A stretch of 64,000 bases of DNA from Actinomycetes bacterium (GTDB lineage Bacteria; Actinomycetota; Acidimicrobiia; Acidimicrobiales; RAAP-2): assembly GCA_021778895.1 (NCBI GenBank), contig JAJYBR010000002.1, forward strand, positions 62,001 to 126,000, written 5' to 3'. The number at the start of each line of letters is the position of its first letter. Position 1 is the stretch's first letter. A program made the position numbers and the translations under genes. Below are positions 57,451 to 64,000 of this stretch, in pieces. The notes beneath the pieces are model-generated. The model did not search any database and was not told where the DNA came from. It saw nothing but the letters and a program-made list of their open reading frames with translations.

Positions 57451-57750
57451 CGGTTCCTCCACCACCAGCAACCCCGATGTCTCGCTAGGGCGCTGACGCA
57501 CCCGAGACGTGAGTTGCTACCGCATTGGCCGACCCGAGTGCAGGGATGACTCGGTCGCGCGAGCATGCGCTTCCACCGATCCGCGCCCGTGCAGACCGCC
57601 GAGCCCGCAGACCAGTTGCGCAATTCGATCTCGCACCCTCAACCGTGCTGGATGCGCGACCTCGTACGAAATGGCAACTGGTCGACTCGAGGTCCAAGTA
57701 CTCCTGTGTGACGGGTCTGCCAACCACCGTCGAGGCGACGTCTTACGACC
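57451..57750. other. Intergenic region, no gene seen
   Basis: About 300 bases between the oxidoreductase and the NERD gene. Open frames on both strands overlap one another and lack ribosome sites. Base composition falls toward the right, as at the edge of an accessory stretch. Confidence 0.45.
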
Positions 57751-58596
57751 TCAGTTCATCTTGGGCGGCAGCGCAGTGGCCAACGTGTCCGCGATGCGAA
57801 GGACTTCGTGAGAGTAGAGCAATCCTTCAGCACCGATCATCTGAGAGAGGTGGTGGCCGTGCGTTATCCAGACGCCACCGATCTGGAAGGGCTTGGTAAA
57901 GATTCCCCACTCGGCGTCAACGAAACAGAGCGCCCCGTGCACCGAAACTCGAATCTCCCCCAGACTCCGTTGCACCACCGCCAACTGCTTGGCCATGCTC
58001 GCGACCTTTGATGTCCTGTCTCGACCCCCAACGTAAAGGCGCTCGTCAGTTTCGAACCACCCGCCTTTGTCCCGTCGTTCTACACGTCCCGAGTAGGTCT
58101 TCGCGTCGATCACCCATACTCCTGTGGCAGAAACGGCAATGTGATCGATGTTGGCTGACGAGCCAGGTACGCGCCGATCATTGAGCAGTATCAGTCGGTC
58201 CCCCCCGCGACGCCGAAGGTCCTCCGCCAGGCGTCGCTCTCCGGCCGAGCCTGCATCCCAGGATCGCGTCGACTGCGGGTCGTCGAACAGGAACTTGATG
58301 ACACCCGACAGTCTCCCGAATCGCTCGTCCAGAATCGCCTCACGCTTCGCGTGGCGCCGTTCAAACTCTCGTCCGGCTGACCCACCAGCAACACCAGCAT
58401 CCGTCTTGGCGGGTGACAGTTCCGGACCCTCTGGAGATGACGTCGCGACGGGCGTCCCCGACGGTCGTGCTTCAAAGCACGTTAGGCACGTGGCAACGTG
58501 GGATGTCCGGTCATAGTGTGCGGTACTCCCGGCTGCTAATGCCTTACCGCAACGCGCACATGTTGTCCCATATCGGAGACGAATGCGATCGGTCAT
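57751..58596 (-). CDS. Nuclease-related (NERD) domain protein with N-terminal zinc ribbon
   Basis: A 281-residue protein: a four-cysteine ribbon (Cys13, Cys16, Cys37, Cys40), a Ser/Pro linker, and a NERD domain (about 112-225) with the PD-(D/E)xK-like residues Glu120 (GSAGERRL), Asp151 (NIDHIAVS) and Asp164-x-Lys166 (VIDAKTYSG). Such actinobacterial proteins are presumed DNA-processing nucleases, unproven. Start at 58596 (MTDRIRLRYGTTC) fits the family; TAGCAT lies 8 nt before it. Longer frame not supported. Confidence 0.83.
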   Translation of the reverse strand: MTDRIRLRYGTTCARCGKALAAGSTAHYDRTSHVATCLTCFEARPSGTPVATSSPEGPELSPAKTDAGVAGGSAGREFERRHAKREAILDERFGRLSGVIKFLFDDPQSTRSWDAGSAGERRLAEDLRRRGGDRLILLNDRRVPGSSANIDHIAVSATGVWVIDAKTYSGRVERRDKGGWFETDERLYVGGRDRTSKVASMAKQLAVVQRSLGEIRVSVHGALCFVDAEWGIFTKPFQIGGVWITHGHHLSQMIGAEGLLYSHEVLRIADTLATALPPKMN

Positions 58597-58905
58597 TTGA
58601 CAGCATGCTAGAGCACGGTCCCGCAGTGGAGAACTTGAGGCAGGTGTCATGGGGACGTGCTCATTGCTCAAATCAGTGACCCCGTTAGCGTCGACACTGC
58701 CTAGCTTCAAAGCTCGATGACAGAGGTACGGCAAGGCGTCTCGCAGCCATTCGGCGTCCCTTGGCGGGGGCTCGTCGCTACCGCTTTCCGAGTTCAAGTG
58801 TTCTATATCGCAAGATCGACGTCCAAGTTCAGTGGAACTCGCTCTGGCTCACAAACGGGGCACCGCCCTGTCACTGCATCGACTCGGCACACGTTAATCT
58901 TCCTG
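58597..58905. other. Lower-GC intergenic region, no gene seen
   Basis: About 310 bases (near 55% GC) between the NERD and J-domain genes, both on the minus strand. No protein-like frame or hairpin stands out. The low GC fits recent acquisition of the flanking genes. Confidence 0.45.
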
Positions 58906-60027
58906 CTATCTCCTGCGCCGACGACGGCCACCGCGACCCGACAGCATCGTCACGGCCGCACTGAGGGAGATGACGAGGAACGCCCTGAGCACGGTGGGCG
59001 CCCCGGCTCGCACTTCGTCGCCCAACAGACGGCCCCCCGTTCGCGGCGGATTCATGTCCTGGGTCGCGAGAAAGGAGACGATCCGCCGCCGATCCCAGAT
59101 CTCGACGTCACTCGACTGTGCGAGGTCGCCGGTTGCCATCGTCGGCCTGCCGGTGAAGCCGAGGATCGCGCGGTCCGCGCCGTAGCGCTCCCGACTGGCG
59201 ACCACTGCGCCAACCATGTCTGTCGCCTTCGTTGAGTGCGAGGTGGTGGCCCGCACGACGATGCGGCTGCCCGAGCCATCGAGCACCAGATGGACACCTG
59301 AGCCCACGCCCCTCTCCCCGTGGTACACGGCGAAACCAGCCAGCTCGAACGCAGTCGAGAGCTGCCACTCGAGCTGGGCATCGGTCAGCGTGTCGATGTC
59401 CTCGATACCCAGGCGTCGTGACAGCGCGCGTGCCAACCGGTGACGCCCCAGAACTCCCACCACACCGACGAGCGCAGCAACGAGGCCCAGGTTGATGAGG
59501 TCGGGGGCGGCGCCACCGAAGTCCGTCGCGACGGCGAGAAGGACGACACCGGCGATCAGCAGCGCCGTCGACGGGTTCCCCGAGATGCGTCGCCAACTCG
59601 TGCTGCCCTGGTCGCGACCTCCCGGACCTCGAGTCTCCTTCTCCCCCTGACCTCTACCTGGAGGAGGCCCTGCTCTGGGAGGCGGACCAGAAGCGGATCC
59701 CGGATCCTGCGCTCCCGTCGACCCCGGGGGAGACCCTCCTGCCGATCCGTCTTGCCGGCCGGAGCGTGCACCGGCACGCGACCACCCGGAAGCAGCGCCT
59801 TCCGCTCCGCTCGCCTGCTCGTCCACGCAGCCACTTCGGTCGTACGCCGCGCGCCGCACCGGATCGCTCAGGACTTCGTAGGCGAGATTCACCTGGCGAA
59901 AGAGGGCCTCCGAGCCGCCGGCATCGGGATGGACTTGCTTGGAGACCCGCAGGTACGCCGCGCGCACCTCCTCGGTGGAGGCCGATGGGTCCAGGCGAAG
60001 CAACTCGTAGTAGGTGAAGTCCACCAC
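58906..60027 (-). CDS. J-domain / membrane / Mrr-like endonuclease-fold fusion protein
   Basis: A 373-residue fusion. N-terminal J-domain with HPD at 33-35; Gly/Pro/Ser-rich linker (66-148); two membrane helices (about 153-170 and 176-194); C-terminal region (about 210-322) with the length and spacing of a restriction-endonuclease-like Mrr_cat domain (LEWQLSTAFELAGFAVYHGE). Catalytic positions appear lost: GVGSGVHL stands where GxD is expected, and VVRATT replaces the QxK motif. Start GTG 60027 (or GTG 60024). It could recruit DnaK at the membrane or bind DNA without cutting. Unrecognised as a named family. Confidence 0.75.
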   Translation of the reverse strand: MVDFTYYELLRLDPSASTEEVRAAYLRVSKQVHPDAGGSEALFRQVNLAYEVLSDPVRRAAYDRSGCVDEQASGAEGAASGWSRAGARSGRQDGSAGGSPPGSTGAQDPGSASGPPPRAGPPPGRGQGEKETRGPGGRDQGSTSWRRISGNPSTALLIAGVVLLAVATDFGGAAPDLINLGLVAALVGVVGVLGRHRLARALSRRLGIEDIDTLTDAQLEWQLSTAFELAGFAVYHGERGVGSGVHLVLDGSGSRIVVRATTSHSTKATDMVGAVVASRERYGADRAILGFTGRPTMATGDLAQSSDVEIWDRRRIVSFLATQDMNPPRTGGRLLGDEVRAGAPTVLRAFLVISLSAAVTMLSGRGGRRRRRR

Positions 60028-60178
60028 CGGTACCAGCCTCTCCCCGGCCTGTCACACCCGGACAGCCCCACCTCGCTGCAGTGATCGCTGAGGCCACGCG
60101 ACTGGGTGCGAGACAATCCGACGCAACCCCGTCACGACAAGACGCCCCTGATCGCGCACCGTCCTATTGGCGAACCAC

Positions 60179-60184
60179 TACGTT
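60179..60184 (+). promoter_or_regulatory. -10 box, leaderless promoter of the DUF1801 gene
   Basis: TACGTT ends 6 nt before the GTG at 60191 and not before the alternative TTG 60167, so it decides the start. Confidence 0.45.
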
Positions 60185-60190
60185 CGTGCC

Positions 60191-60544
60191 GTGTCCGCCA
60201 AGGAGATCGACGACTACCTGGCGGCGCTCGGCGAACCGCACCGCAGCACGCTCGAGCGCCTGCGTGAGGTCATCATGGAGCTCGAGCCGACCGCCGACCA
60301 GGGGATCTCGTACCGTGCGCCGGCGTTCCGCGTCAATGGCCAGGTCGTCGCCGGCTTCGCCGCCTTCAAGAACCATCTGAGCTACCTGCCCCACAGCGGG
60401 TCGGTGCTCGACACCGTGGGCGACGCCGTCGCGGGCTACGAGAGATCGAAGGGCGCCCTGCGCTTTCCGGTCGACCGTCCCTTGCCCAAAGCCCTCGTGC
60501 GCAAACTGATCGCGGCCAAGAAGCGGCTTCTCGCCCAGCGATAG
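60191..60544 (+). CDS. DUF1801 (YdhG/YjhX-like) protein
   Basis: A 117-residue protein with the DUF1801 pattern: DYLAALGEPHRSTLERLREVI, GISYRAPAFRVNGQVVAGFAAFKNHLSYLP (central part), LRFPVDRPLPKALVRKLIAAK. The fold is a small alpha/beta unit of unknown function common in bacteria. The GTG at 60191 is preferred for the -10 spacing over TTG 60167, which would add eight residues. Confidence 0.82.
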   Translation: MSAKEIDDYLAALGEPHRSTLERLREVIMELEPTADQGISYRAPAFRVNGQVVAGFAAFKNHLSYLPHSGSVLDTVGDAVAGYERSKGALRFPVDRPLPKALVRKLIAAKKRLLAQR

Positions 60545-60610
60545 TCCGTCGCGCCGACGGCAAGCGACGTCCATCTCGTTGGCGCACTGCGCAGCTGCCA
60601 TGATGCGACA

Positions 60611-61525
60611 GTGGACCTCGTTCGCGAGCGTGCAGTACGCGCAGCCCTCTTCGCGCATCTCGACTCCGTCGCGGCCATCGCCGACTCACGCGAGATGCCG
60701 TGGGACCAGACGGGCTCGTTCACCTTTGCCGGTGAGCGTTTCACTGTCCGCCAGGAGCGGGGCCGGGGCATTAACAAGCCGAAAAACCTCGAGGCGGCGC
60801 TGTCCATCACGACCGCCTACACCCCGGTAGGACAGCGGCCTCCGTACGACGACCCGGTCGGAGTCGACGGATTTCAGCGCTACCACTACGAAGGCAGCGA
60901 CCCGGAGCACTTCACGAATCGCGCGCTACGCGCGTGCTTCACGTACTCGCTCCCTCTCGTGTACTTCGTCGGGGTGGCGCGAGCCCTCTACGCGGCGATC
61001 TATCCCATCTACGTCGTGGCCGATGATCCGAAGAAGGCCGAAGTCACGCTCAGCAGCATTGAGATCAGCACTGACGCCAATATCGACCCGGTGATGCGCC
61101 AGTACGCACAGACACTGACCCGACGCCGGATCCACCAGTCCCTCTTTCGCGCGGACGTTCTGCGCGCCTACGAGTCGCAGTGCGCGATCTGCCGCATCCG
61201 CCACCGCACGCTTCTCGACGCCGCCCACATCATCCCCGACTCCCGACCTGAGGGCGATCCCGTCGTCCCCAACGGCATCGCACTGTGCAAGATCCATCAC
61301 CGGGCCTACGACGCGAACTACATCGGGATCCGACCCGATGGCCAAGTTCGCGTCCGAGCGGACATCCTCGACGAGCACGACGGACCCATGCTGCGCCACG
61401 GATTCCAGGAGATGCACGGGGTGCAGATGCTGACACCGCGCCGCGAGGAGCAACGGCCGGATCCCCTTCGGCTCGAAGAGAGGTTTGCCGAGTTCCTGGA
61501 CGCTTCCCAGGCTGGCAGCAACTGA
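60611..61525 (+). CDS. HNH endonuclease with uncharacterised N-terminal domain
   Basis: A 304-residue protein. The C-terminal HNH zinc nuclease (about 188-245) has Cys191-x-x-Cys194, His206 (DAAHIIP), Asn221, Cys226 and His229 (ALCKIHH). The N-terminal domain (about 60-150) with GFQRYHYEGSDPEH and LPLVYFVGVARALYAAIYPIYVV is seen in other bacterial HNH restriction-type enzymes; by analogy with SRA-HNH enzymes it may recognise modified DNA. GTG start 60611. Stand-alone; a type IV restriction role is inferred. Confidence 0.82.
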   Translation: MDLVRERAVRAALFAHLDSVAAIADSREMPWDQTGSFTFAGERFTVRQERGRGINKPKNLEAALSITTAYTPVGQRPPYDDPVGVDGFQRYHYEGSDPEHFTNRALRACFTYSLPLVYFVGVARALYAAIYPIYVVADDPKKAEVTLSSIEISTDANIDPVMRQYAQTLTRRRIHQSLFRADVLRAYESQCAICRIRHRTLLDAAHIIPDSRPEGDPVVPNGIALCKIHHRAYDANYIGIRPDGQVRVRADILDEHDGPMLRHGFQEMHGVQMLTPRREEQRPDPLRLEERFAEFLDASQAGSN

Positions 61526-61615
61526 CCTCGCATCGATCGAGACGCAGCACGCGCGCCGACTCCCCGACGCAGCACCGCGAGTCCCTGCGATGGATGCGGG
61601 GAGCCCTGGACGTGT

Positions 61616-63070
61616 CTAGAGATCGTTGCCCGCGTACGAGAGGTTGAAGCTCTTGTTGGCCAGGGGGAAGTCGGGCACGATGGTGTGGCGCAGGGCGATC
61701 GCCAGCGCCGGCCAATTGCCGAACGACGGATCCGTCACCGACCATCGCGCGACGCGCCCACCGGACAGGCTCACGCGATGGACGGCCATGCCGCGCCAGC
61801 CCTCGACGATGCCGAGCCCGTCACCGTCGGGACTCGCCGCCGCGTCGAACACGTCGACGTCGTCGCCCTCGGCCCAGCGCACCAGCAGTGCCAGAGCGTC
61901 TTGGGCCTCGACCACGCGCTGATCGAAGCGCGCGCGGACGTCACCGGACTCGCCGGTCCGCATCGTCGCGCCACCCGTCAGGGGATGACTGATGCGGGCG
62001 TCGACGGCCACCCCGGAGGCGCGAGCGACGACGCCCACGACGCCGAGACGGCGCGCGTCGTCGGACCCGAGTACCGCCGTGCCGGACAGACGGTCCGCGA
62101 CCACGGTGTTCGACGTCGCCAGGTCCACGAGATCCGCCAGCTGCTCGGCGACCTCGCGGTAGAGGGCGGCGTCGAGGGGCGCTCGCAGGACGCCCCCGCC
62201 CGGCGTGATCGCACCGCGGAGGAGCCGGTGGCCGGTCAGGTCGGCGCCGTGGCGCTGGAGCCGCTCGCTGAGGACCAGGGCGCGGGCCTGCACGACCGAG
62301 AAGCCGGTGTCGTTCACGATCGCCCCGATGTCGATGACGTGGTGGGTCGCGCGCTCCAGCTCCAGCAGGGCGCTGCGCGCGCGCCAGGCATCGCGCCCGG
62401 CCCGCTGCCCGGTCGCCTCCTCGATGGCCAGGGTCGCCGCCAGCCCGTGGGCCACGGCACTGTCGCCGCTCACGCGCTCGGCCAGCTCGAGGAGCTCCTC
62501 GGGACGCCGTCCCTCCCCCAGGCGCTCGAGCCCGCGCTGGAGGAACCACAGCCGGGGGGTCATCTTGAGGATCGTCTCGCCCACGACCGAGAAGCGGAAG
62601 TGGCCCGGCTCGATGAGGCCGGCGTGGACGGGCCCGACGGGGATCTCGTAGACGCCGGGTCCCTCGACCGCCGTGAAGGGGTATGCCAGGTCGTCACTCC
62701 CCAGGGTCGGCCGGGCCGGCGCGCCCCGACGCATCGGGTGGTAGTCCGCGGGCCAGTGGCCGTGGTGGGACAGGGGGCGCAGGGCCGGGTGCCCGACGGG
62801 CTCGATGCCGAAGCCGTCGTGCAGGGCCCGCTCGAAGCGCCCGGCGGGAAACGAGATCTCGGCCAGCGACGGCACCGCGGGGTGCTCAGCGTCGAGGGAG
62901 ACCACCAGGTCCACGCGGTCGTCGGGGGGGCCGGCGAGGAAGGTGTAGACGACGCGCAGCCTCTCGCCCTCGTCGTGGGCGACGATCACGGCGAGCCGGT
63001 GCGATGCCAGCAGCTCGCGGGCCCGGGCGACCAGGTCGTCCGCGGACACCGGGAAGACGCGACGGCTCAC
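61616..63070 (-). CDS. Hydrogenase-like large subunit (Ehr type) lacking nickel ligands
   Basis: A 484-residue fusion of a NuoC-like 30-kDa domain (about 10-110) and a NuoD/HycE-like large subunit. GPVHAGLIEPGHFRF (146-160) is typical of group 4 hydrogenase large subunits. The first Ni motif R-x-C-G-x-C is RVSGDS (199-204), with Ser for both Cys, and the C-terminal DPCxxC is replaced by SFNLSYAGNDL. It therefore cannot bind NiFe, as in energy-converting-hydrogenase-related (Ehr) and complex I subunits. GTG start overlaps the antiporter-like stop (GTGA). Confidence 0.85.
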   Translation of the reverse strand: MSRRVFPVSADDLVARARELLASHRLAVIVAHDEGERLRVVYTFLAGPPDDRVDLVVSLDAEHPAVPSLAEISFPAGRFERALHDGFGIEPVGHPALRPLSHHGHWPADYHPMRRGAPARPTLGSDDLAYPFTAVEGPGVYEIPVGPVHAGLIEPGHFRFSVVGETILKMTPRLWFLQRGLERLGEGRRPEELLELAERVSGDSAVAHGLAATLAIEEATGQRAGRDAWRARSALLELERATHHVIDIGAIVNDTGFSVVQARALVLSERLQRHGADLTGHRLLRGAITPGGGVLRAPLDAALYREVAEQLADLVDLATSNTVVADRLSGTAVLGSDDARRLGVVGVVARASGVAVDARISHPLTGGATMRTGESGDVRARFDQRVVEAQDALALLVRWAEGDDVDVFDAAASPDGDGLGIVEGWRGMAVHRVSLSGGRVARWSVTDPSFGNWPALAIALRHTIVPDFPLANKSFNLSYAGNDL

Positions 63071-64000
63071 GACAGCACTCCTGCCGCCGCGTGCAGCAGC
63101 GTCGCGAGCGGCCACGCCACCAGGCCGAGCGCCGCACAGACGACCAGTGCGCCGACGAGCGGGGCGATGGCGCGGTGCGGCGCCGGGTCGGCCGCGGGCT
63201 CCCCGGGTCCGAGCAGCATCTGGCGCCCCGCGCGCAACAGGCCCGCCGAGACGACCACGAGGAGGGCGAGGGCCAGACCCGCCGCCCAGCCCAGTCCGGC
63301 GCCGACCTCGGCGCGGAACATGGCGATCTCGCTCGCGAAGAGGGAGAAGGGTGGCAGACCCGCCAGGGCGACCAGCCCGGCGGCGAGCACGCCGCCGAGG
63401 GCCGCCCGCCGTCGCAGGAGCGAGCGGATGTTGGCGATCGTCGTCGTTGACTCGGCGTGGTGGACCTCGCCCGCACCGAGGAACAGCACTGACTTGACCA
63501 GGCCGTGGCCCATCACGTGGAGGAGGGCCGCCGCGATGGCCAGCGGGGTGCCGGCGGCCGTGGCCAGCGCGACGAGACCCATGTGCTCGATGCTCGAGTA
63601 GGCGAGCAGGCGCTTCAGATCCCGCTGCACGATCACCATCACCGCAGCGACCACCAAGCTGGCGAGACCCAGCACGACGAGCAGCGTGCGCAAGAAGCCC
63701 ACCCCGAGTGCCGCGTCGGCGATGGTGCGCACGCGCAGGATCGCGTAGAGCGCCACGGTGAGCAAGACGCCCGACATCAGGGCTGACACGGGCGCGGGCG
63801 CCTGGCTGTGGGCGTCGGGCAGCCAGGACTGGAGAGGGGCCAGCCCGACCTTGGTCCCAAAGCCCAGGACGATCAGGCCCACGGCCAGTCGGGTGACCTT
63901 CGGGTCCAGGTGCGGGGCGAGGGCCCGCAGCCCGGTCCAGTCGAGCGTCGCCGCTCGCGGCCCGGCTCCCGCGTGGGCCGACGCGAAGTACAGCAGCACC
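63067..64000 (-). CDS. Antiporter-like membrane subunit (HyfF/NuoL-M-N type), 5' end missing
   Basis: At least 311 residues, running off the right edge so the N-terminus is absent. Proton-antiporter-M family: GLAPLQSWLPDAHSQAPAPVSALMSG (core; pump helix with Lys at TKVGLAP), SIEHMGLVAL, HVMGHGLVKSVLFLGAGEV with Lys, and LPPFSLFASE. Several membrane helices. Pairs with the hydrogenase-like subunit by a 4-nt overlap; the rest of the complex should lie beyond the window. Proton or sodium translocation is presumed from family knowledge. Confidence 0.88.
   Translation of the reverse strand, partial: VLLYFASAHAGAGPRAATLDWTGLRALAPHLDPKVTRLAVGLIVLGFGTKVGLAPLQSWLPDAHSQAPAPVSALMSGVLLTVALYAILRVRTIADAALGVGFLRTLLVVLGLASLVVAAVMVIVQRDLKRLLAYSSIEHMGLVALATAAGTPLAIAAALLHVMGHGLVKSVLFLGAGEVHHAESTTTIANIRSLLRRRAALGGVLAAGLVALAGLPPFSLFASEIAMFRAEVGAGLGWAAGLALALLVVVSAGLLRAGRQMLLGPGEPAADPAPHRAIAPLVGALVVCAALGLVAWPLATLLHAAAGVLS

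Overview
The window is about 70% GC, with dense, frequently overlapping genes. It looks like an actinobacterial chromosome, possibly class Acidimicrobiia. Supporting features are the dnaK-grpE-dnaJ-hspR-clpB operon with an HspR-type inverted repeat, a GlnR-type box before amt-glnB, the purS/purQ/purL form of FGAM synthetase, and many start codons placed 6-7 nt after a TANNNT -10 box (leaderless transcripts). The class is an inference; no rRNA gene is present.

Layout. 1-5.2 kb: a truncated membrane/zinc-ribbon gene, an amidase, an acyl-CoA dehydrogenase, a double VOC protein, an isocitrate/isopropylmalate-dehydrogenase-like gene, and a small YgaP-type membrane gene behind a CsoR/CstR-like operator. 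5.6-9.1 kb: a LAL-type LuxR regulator followed by two small genes, one secreted. 9.4-15.2 kb: thiE-thiM, DUF302, a methyltransferase, a two-component system, a SHOCT protein and a VOC protein. 15.2-31 kb: tRNA-Asp, tRNA-Phe and a purine supercluster (pyrE-purM-purF, purL, and purA-purD-purB-purC-purS-purQ), most junctions overlapping by 4 nt, interrupted by a PHP phosphoesterase, a serine hydrolase, an acyl-CoA dehydrogenase and two uncharacterised genes. 30.9-38.3 kb: the heat-shock operon with an asparaginase gene 9 bp behind clpB. 38.4-45.4 kb: O-methyltransferase, phosphoglycerate mutase, glnB, amt, a PPOX flavoprotein, a membrane Fe-S oxidoreductase, dCTP deaminase and a VOC protein.

45.4-50.7 kb is an accessory island starting at tRNA-Gly(CCC). 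It holds a lower-GC two-gene cassette (unknown membrane-anchored protein plus SAM methyltransferase) and a nested transposon: an ISL3-family element, with 8-bp target duplication and inverted repeats, inserted exactly between orfA and orfB of an IS3-family element whose orfB is independently broken. 50.8-57.5 kb holds secreted or membrane proteins, an M20 amidohydrolase and a Gfo/Idh/MocA oxidoreductase. 57.7-61.5 kb is a nuclease-rich stretch: a NERD protein, a J-domain/membrane/Mrr-like fusion, DUF1801 and an HNH endonuclease. 61.6-64 kb is the end of an operon for an energy-converting-hydrogenase-related (Ehr-like) complex whose large subunit has lost the nickel-ligand cysteines.

The main candidates for undescribed biology are the methyltransferase/membrane cassette at tRNA-Gly, the J-domain/Mrr-like fusion and its nuclease neighbourhood, and the nickel-free hydrogenase-like complex. 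The recurring leaderless promoter motif is a genome-scale signal that also settles several start codons.
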